Assembly (NCBI GenBank): GCA_037693485.1
Contig: CM075347.1
Coordinates: 143,543,501-143,607,500 of the forward strand
Reading direction: 5' to 3'
DNA: 64,000 nucleotides
DNA from: Kitagawia praeruptora
Lineage: Eukaryota > Streptophyta > Magnoliopsida > Apiales > Apiaceae
Shown: positions 58,671 through 64,000 of the stretch, piece after piece
Position numbering within the stretch: position 1 is the first letter of the stretch
Layout: each line of letters begins with the position of its first letter
The notes under the pieces: generated by a model
Seen by the model: the letters and a program-made list of their open reading frames with translations, nothing else
Databases searched by the model: none
What the model was told of the DNA's origin: nothing
Position numbers and translations under genes: made by a program

Positions 58671-61600
58671 ATCCTGATTATTTTACAATTAAAATGTATC
58701 ATAGCGGTGAATGGGATGAACATATGAGTAGCTATAAGTTTGGTAAAATAGATTACTTTGACTGTTGCAATGTTGATAGAATTAGTTTGCTTGAAATACA
58801 TGATATGCACGGAGAATGTGGAGAAGTGCAGGGAGGGTGTTTAATGTGCTGGTATAAAAAACCAACAACAAGTGTAGTTGAAGGGTTGACAGATTTACTT
58901 AACGATGTAGATGTTATGAAATTAACTGAGTTGCTTGATAAAAAAATTGGTTATATGGAGGTGTATGTGTCGGTAGTGTCGAAACCATTAAATGTTGAAG
59001 GACTGGCTGTTAAATCCAGTTTTGAGCCGTTTGTTGATGTTGAGCATGAGGCTATGTCTTTAGAAGAAATCGAAAAGAGGAGTGCTGGTAAAGGAAAAAG
59101 GTCAAGCAATACCAAAAAAAAGACACAAAAAAGGAAAGAAGCTGGTGCAAATAGTGTGAATGAGAGGGCTGGTGAAACAACTAAAAAAAGAAGCAGAAAT
59201 AAAGGGGATGGGGAAGATGATTTATTTGCAGAACAAAATTTGGATGTTGATGATGCAGAAATAAAGGGGATGGGTAATGAAAGCAGTGTTGATGATGAGA
59301 GTGAGGTTAGCTGGCATGGAGATAGTTCAAATTTGGATGAAACTGATGACGATATCTATTTTGAGGAATATGTTGATGAATATGGTGCTGGAAAGGATGA
59401 CAATGAATTACAAGATGGTTATGATGATGCTAGTACAGAGTATGGAAGTAGTTCAGATGAAAGAATGGCAGTGAGTAGTGACGATGAGGAATAGAAAAAA
59501 TCTTATGTAGAGTTCAATGAGAAAATTGTCATGGCAGATCCTGAGTTTCAATTAGGAATGCTCTTTGCTAATGGTCCAATGTTAAGGACAGCAGTGAGAA
59601 CTCATGCTATAAGGCATAGAAGACCAATCAAAAGACAGCAAAACATGGGATCTAAGATACAATATGTGTGCACTGGAGGCTGCAAATGGAAAATATATGC
59701 TAATAAATGCCAAAGATCAGATACTTATCAGATTAGGACTTTCATTCCTGAACATACATGCCAACAAACTTTTCATCAAAAACTGATTACTGTTGCTTGG
59801 ATTGCTAGGGCCTACGAAGATGAGATCCGTATGAATCCTACATGGGATATTGAAGCTTTTCACAGAAAGTTGGTGAATGATTTGAAGTGTCATCTTAAAA
59901 AGGCAATGGTATATAGGGCAAAACATATGGCCTTAAAAGTTATACATGGCAGCCATGAAAAACAATATGGAATGCTATGGGATTATGGTCATGAATTGAG
60001 AAGAGTGATGCCAGATTCTTCTGTTGTAGTAGAAATGGAGGAAAAAGAACCTGGACAGGACAGAGGTAGATTTAACAGGATGTACATTTGTTTAGGGCCA
60101 ATCAAGAAAGGATTTATGGAAGGTTGTTTGCCATTAGTTGGATTTGATGGTTGTCATTTAAAAGGCCCATTTGGGGGTCAATTGTTGTCAGCAGTGGGGA
60201 TAGATCCCAATGAGGGAATGTACCCCATTGCTTGGGCAATAGTACAGGCTGAAAATTATGACAACTGGTTGTGGTTCATGAACTTGCTGAAAGGTGACAT
60301 TAACATTGTTAATGATATAATGTGGACATTTATTTCTGACAAACAAAAGGTATGCCCTAACTTATCTTTTTATTGATGACATTTATTGACTGGTTCATAC
60401 TAGAGTGTTTAACTTTCTCTGTTTACATTACTTTATTAGGGACTTATGAATGCAGTGGAGACAACATTTCCAAATGCAGAACACCGTTTCTGTGTCATGC
60501 ATTTGTACAGAAACATGTGGAAGGATCATAAAGGTATAGGACTAAGGACATTACTCTGGAAATCTGCTAGATCCACCACTGATTACTTATTTGAAAAAAA
60601 TATGGCTGAACTCAAGAAAGTAAGTACATTCTTGCATCTATTATGGCATTTATGATTAAGTGGTAGTTATTGCATCTGAAAGATTTATTATAACTGATAG
60701 GTTTCAAAAAAATGTTACGATTGGCTTATGGATAAACCAAAATCTCAGTGGTCCAGATCCGCTTTCAGAAGTAATTGTCTTAGTGATATGTTCGTAAATA
60801 ACCATTGCGAAGTCTTTAATTCATCCATCACAAAATATAGACACTTGCCAATTATCACCATGTTCAAGGAACTTCACAGAGCTTTAATGATAAGGATACA
60901 AAAACGGAGAGACAAAATGTTACCCAGAGAAGGTAGTTTCTGTACAACAGCAATGAAAAAGCTAAACAAGTAAGTTTTTAATTCACTTGACTGAATATAT
61001 AATATAAAGTACATGAATTTATTATGTACAGTATGTGTGATTCATGTGTTTAATTCATGTAGGGCAATAGTCAGGTCTGCAGATGCTCTAGCAGAATGGT
61101 CAGGTGGACCTAGGTTTCTTGTCACTACTACTTCTGGGGGCTATGAAATGGTTGTGGACATTTTTAATAAGACATGTGCATGTAATAAGTGGCAATTGTC
61201 TGGAATTCCATGTTTTCATGCTGTGGCATGCTATCATTCTCGAAACATGGATCCTGTACAAGGCATACACCAATGCTATAGCAAGGAGATGTAATTAAAG
61301 GTATTTAACATGTATTCTGTTTAATTGTTATTGTGCGCAACTTGTACTTATGTCATTTTTTCACAGGTTTATGAACATATTCTAGAGCCAATTAATGGAG
61401 AAGAACATTGGGAATCAACACCATTTCCAAAACCCTTGCCTTCAATTGTCAAGACTGCTCCAGGAAGACCCAAGAAAAGATCAAGAAAAAATGATACTCC
61501 AGTGATAGATCCTACCAAACTAAAGAAAGAGAATACCTCATTAAGATGTAGTCACTGTAAAGAGTATGGACATAACAAGAGGACTTGTGCTACAAAGGTA

Positions 61601-62088
61601 ATATTTATGCATTTTATATGTTCAGTCTTAATTTCTGAATATGTTAGGTGTAGTGATAATTGGTAAAAATGCAGAAAAATGATGATAAAGTTAAGGAAGG
61701 AGAAAATCTTGTTGAGACTGGTGGGGAAAATAATGAGACTGTTGGTGGCATTAATGGAACTAGTGATAAGCAAGTTGAAGTAAACCCAGGTGCTTCAAAA
61801 CCTACTGATAATTTTCAAGAAAGTCAAGAGTTACCGGCAAGGCCCCCAATTGCAAGGTCCACAACTGTTAAGCCTTCAAATGCAAGGCATTCATCTGCAG
61901 GCCCAACAACAGCCTCTAAACAAGTTCAAGGTGGAGTTTTTAACAGGCCTTTCATAAGACCAGGGATGGCAAAACAGGCTTCTAATTCCTTGGGCCCAGA
62001 ACCTAGATACTTCTTACATAAGGGCCGAAAAGTGACCACTAGACATGAGCTTCAGAGGGCAGCAAATGTGACAAAAAAGCAGAAGTAG
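58671..62088 (+). pseudogene. mudrA: MuDR-type transposase, two in-frame stop codons
   Basis: Exons: a short 5' coding exon somewhere near 58277-58349 (not resolved), then 58671-60349, 60440-60619, 60701-60969, 61063-61300, 61367-61597, 61675-62088; frames join exactly. The N-terminus has the PB1-like fold of plant MULE proteins (DPDYFTIKMYHSGEWDEHMS) and a lysine-rich then acidic stretch. Next come a zinc-binding GGCKWKIYA segment, the DDE core (first Asp in VGFDGCHLKG, second in ISDKQKG, Glu in NNHCEVFNSS), the SWIM zinc finger (CACNKWQLSGIPCFHAVAC) and a CCHC knuckle (CSHCKEYGHNKRTC). The protein cuts and joins DNA at the TIRs. TAG at 59492-59494 follows the acidic region, and TAA at 61292-61294 follows CYSKEM, just after the SWIM finger. 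Otherwise open. Confidence 0.93.
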
Positions 62089-62384
62089 TTGGATTTTTAT
62101 GAACCATCTTTTGTTTCAAAACTATGAAAAATAGTGGGTACTTTATTTTATGACGTTTGTAAAACATTAGAAACCATATTTGGTCTTGTAGAAGTCATGT
62201 AACCTACTTAACTATTGCGATCTTTAATGTTTAAATTCGTGCACTTTGTTATTATTACAAATTGCAATCTTATTTGAGTTCTTAAAAAAATTACAACTAG
62301 TTGTATTGTTCTTCTAATTGTACAATGATGTTTATTTATTTGTACAGAACAGATAACTGTCAAAAATTCCATATTCCATCTATT

Positions 62385-62527
62385 CTGTCAACTCTGTTAG
62401 TATGGTTAATGGTAGTCACCAAAATGCCGTTTAAAATGAAAGTATAGCCACCTATTTGTAAAATATAAAGTACATGCACTTTTTTGTAAATCGGTAGTAA
62501 ATATAGCCACCGAAATGCAACTGGCTC
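62385..62527 (-). repeat. Right TIR of the MuDR-type element
   Basis: Reverse complement of the left TIR with a handful of substitutions. Confidence 0.9.
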
Positions 62528-62536
62528 AATTTTTAA

Positions 62537-63039
62537 TGTTGGATGAGGATGAAATTCTATAAAAGTGAACCGGACCAAAATATTCCAAAACAGTATGTTC
62601 GTCGCATAAAACACAGCTAAGATGTAGAGTAGATACATTTTCACGGAAACTTAAACACGTGGTAGGGTCTGGTGGCCCGCATAAGTAGTTGTGTACTCGT
62701 GTCTCTTTCTTTCGCATCCTTTTCCTACACGCAACGGAAATATTTAAATACTTATGATTTTTCCTTTTAGCTAATCGATTCACATAAATTTTAAGTAATT
62801 CATATGACTTTTTTGGTATAAAATTAAATTTTAAATACAACTTTATGTAAGATTTTATTGTTTTTTTATTATTTTTTATATAAAAATGCTATTGATCGAA
62901 TAATGACCTTTCATCTGATTACATTTAAAAAAATGTTGTATAAAAATATTCAAATTTCAACAACGGAATATATCCGAATTTCAACCACCAATTCTTTACA
63001 TTACTAAAAATAGTAAATTTTAACAATAAAATATATTAT
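62537..63039. other. AT-rich spacer, no gene
   Basis: Short minus-strand frames cross this region but show no family features. A GC-richer patch at 62640-62720 (GTGGTAGGGTCTGGTGGCCC) is unexplained. Confidence 0.5.
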
Positions 63040-63372
63040 TACATCCACTACTTCAGTCTACTTTTTCAATACTTTACACTATTACACCCATTACTTCATT
63101 TATTTTAACAATATTCCTTGATCTCCGTGCAAAAAGACAATGTAAAAAAAGCATTGAGACGGAGGGAGTACTTTTTAAATATAATTATATAGAAACGATG
63201 GCTATTCTTGTTTACAGGCTACAACACTTCACTCTACTTTTTCAATACTTTACATTATTACATCCATAACTTCATTTATTTTAACAATATTCTTTAATCT
63301 CCGTGCAAAAAGATAATGTAAAAAAAGCATTGGGACGGAGGGAGTACTTTTTAAATATAATTATATAGACTG
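63040..63372. repeat. 176-bp tandem duplication of a Stowaway-like 3' end
   Basis: Two copies of a block with TTTATTTTAACAATATTC, ATCTCCGTGCAAAAAGA and GACGGAGGGAGTACTTTTTA. The GGAGGGAGTA marks lie at 63161 and 63337, 176 bp apart. Its CTCCC left terminus is not found, so this is a partial element that was duplicated. The period equals that of the satellite at 7-11 kb but the sequences are unrelated. Confidence 0.8.
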
Positions 63373-63614
63373 TACAACAACAACAAGACTTACTCAGTTA
63401 TAATACCACTCAAAGTGGTGTCTGAGAAGGGTAGATGTACGCAGACCATGCCCCTATACAATAGGGAGGCTGTTTCCGAAGGACCCCCGGCCAAATACAG
63501 AATTACAAATACAGAAAGGAAATCTAATACAAACTAGGAAACTCACGCACACGCAGGAGTCGAACCCCTGATCTCCTTTAAAGGAGGTCAGTGGCTCAAC
63601 CACTACACCAACAT
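63373..63614 (-). mobile_element. Au-type SINE
   Basis: On the minus strand it begins with a tRNA-like head. Box A-like TGGTGTAGTGG and box B GGTTCGACTCC sit in a stem-forming context. The body is typical of plant Au SINEs (CTTCGGAAACAGCCTC, then GGTCTGCGTACATCTACCC). The 3' tail is GTTGTTGTTGT. Transcribed by RNA polymerase III and moved by LINE enzymes. It looks full length. Confidence 0.85.
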
Positions 63615-63615
63615 G

Positions 63616-64000
63616 TAGGGGTGATCGCGGTGCGGGCGGTGCGGTTTTTTCCCAAAACCGCGGACCAACCCGTGCATGCGGTTTGGTCAAATTTCCAAAC
63701 CGCAACCGCACCGCGAAATTTTAAAATCGCCTAAACCACACCACGAAAATGCGGTGCGGTGTGGTGCGGTTTACACCTTCGATAAAAATAATTATAAATC
63801 TAAATTATTAATTTTCATGCATGTGAAATTAATTTTTAAAGTTCATTCTCAACCACATTTCTTAATTCGTATGCAAACCGTGTCCATAGACTTAAGGAAA
63901 TATAAAAATTGTAGTATGAAATATTTTGATACTAAATAGATAAAGATGGGCTAGCGCATTATAATTGATCTCATAAGACTCTAAAATAAGCTATTACTAG
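63616..64000 (+). mobile_element. Left end of a hAT-type element, cut by the window end
   Basis: Begins TAGGGGTGATCGCGGTGCGG, a typical plant hAT terminus. Many subterminal GCGGTGCGGT/AACCGCACCGC motifs in both orientations follow (63625-63775). The 8 bases in front (CCAACATG) would be the left TSD copy. The right end is outside the window. Confidence 0.7.

Larger units (their letters stand above)
57958..62527 (+). mobile_element. MuDR-type Mutator element with transposase gene
   Basis: Terminal inverted repeats of about 140 bp: the left begins GAGCCAGTTGCATTTTGGTG and the reverse-complemented right begins GAGCCAGTTGCATTTCGGTG; similarity runs to about ACTAACAGAGTTGACGG. The 9-bp TSD AATTTTTAA is perfect (57949-57957 and 62528-62536). 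It contains one multi-exon transposase gene with two nonsense codons. 4570 bp. Probably recently active, now defective, or able to be mobilised by a relative. Confidence 0.97.

Overview
The window is nuclear DNA from a flowering plant, most likely a eudicot. The evidence is an intron-rich plant gene (a novel plant SNARE), an F-box gene, AT-rich intergenic DNA, and plant-type Copia, LARD, hAT, Mutator (MULE), Helitron, Stowaway, Tourist and Au-SINE-like elements. There is no bacterial or organellar signal. Only two ordinary host genes are convincing: a single-exon F-box gene (2039-3172, minus) and a ten-exon NPSN-type Qb-SNARE gene (20235-33282, plus). Nearly everything else is mobile DNA, much of it with terminal repeats and target-site duplications (TSDs) visible by eye.

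Layout. 1-1699 is the 3' end of a Ty1/copia element. 3404-17221 is a hAT-type element (8-bp TSD with 7 of 8 bases matching) whose microsatellite core took two MULE insertions. The first (4076-11708) carries a cut-off plant-mobile-domain gene and about 24 copies of a 176-bp satellite. The second (11731-17034) carries broken copies of a TIO/FUSED-like kinase gene and a cellulose-synthase-like gene. A small MULE (17606-18569, perfect 9-bp TSD) and a Stowaway MITE follow. Intron 6 of the SNARE gene holds a very young, antisense, gag-only LTR element (23895-31504) with LTRs that look identical, inserted 12 nt from the splice donor.

35228 to about 54.8 kb is a large Helitron on the minus strand. 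It has a clear 3' end (GC-rich hairpin then CTAG), an 11-exon Rep/Pif1-helicase gene with an intact reading frame apart from one TAG codon, and two RPA1-like genes. It also has two plus-strand genes coding tandem B3-like domains. Each B3-like gene lies head to head with an RPA1-like gene, so an RPA/B3 module has been duplicated. RPA cargo is known in plant Helitrons. A paired B3-like gene is not a standard component that I know of, and this is the most interesting observation here.

54841-56781 looks like a second, short Helitron. 57224-57612 is a MULE-type MITE. 57958-62527 is an almost complete MuDR-type MULE with about 140-bp terminal repeats, a perfect 9-bp TSD and a transposase broken only by two nonsense codons. 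The window ends with duplicated Stowaway-like sequence, an Au-type SINE and the left end of another hAT element.

Exon boundaries were placed by hand from GT/AG sites, reading-frame continuity and comparison of paralogues. Family names come from recognised motifs, not from database searches.
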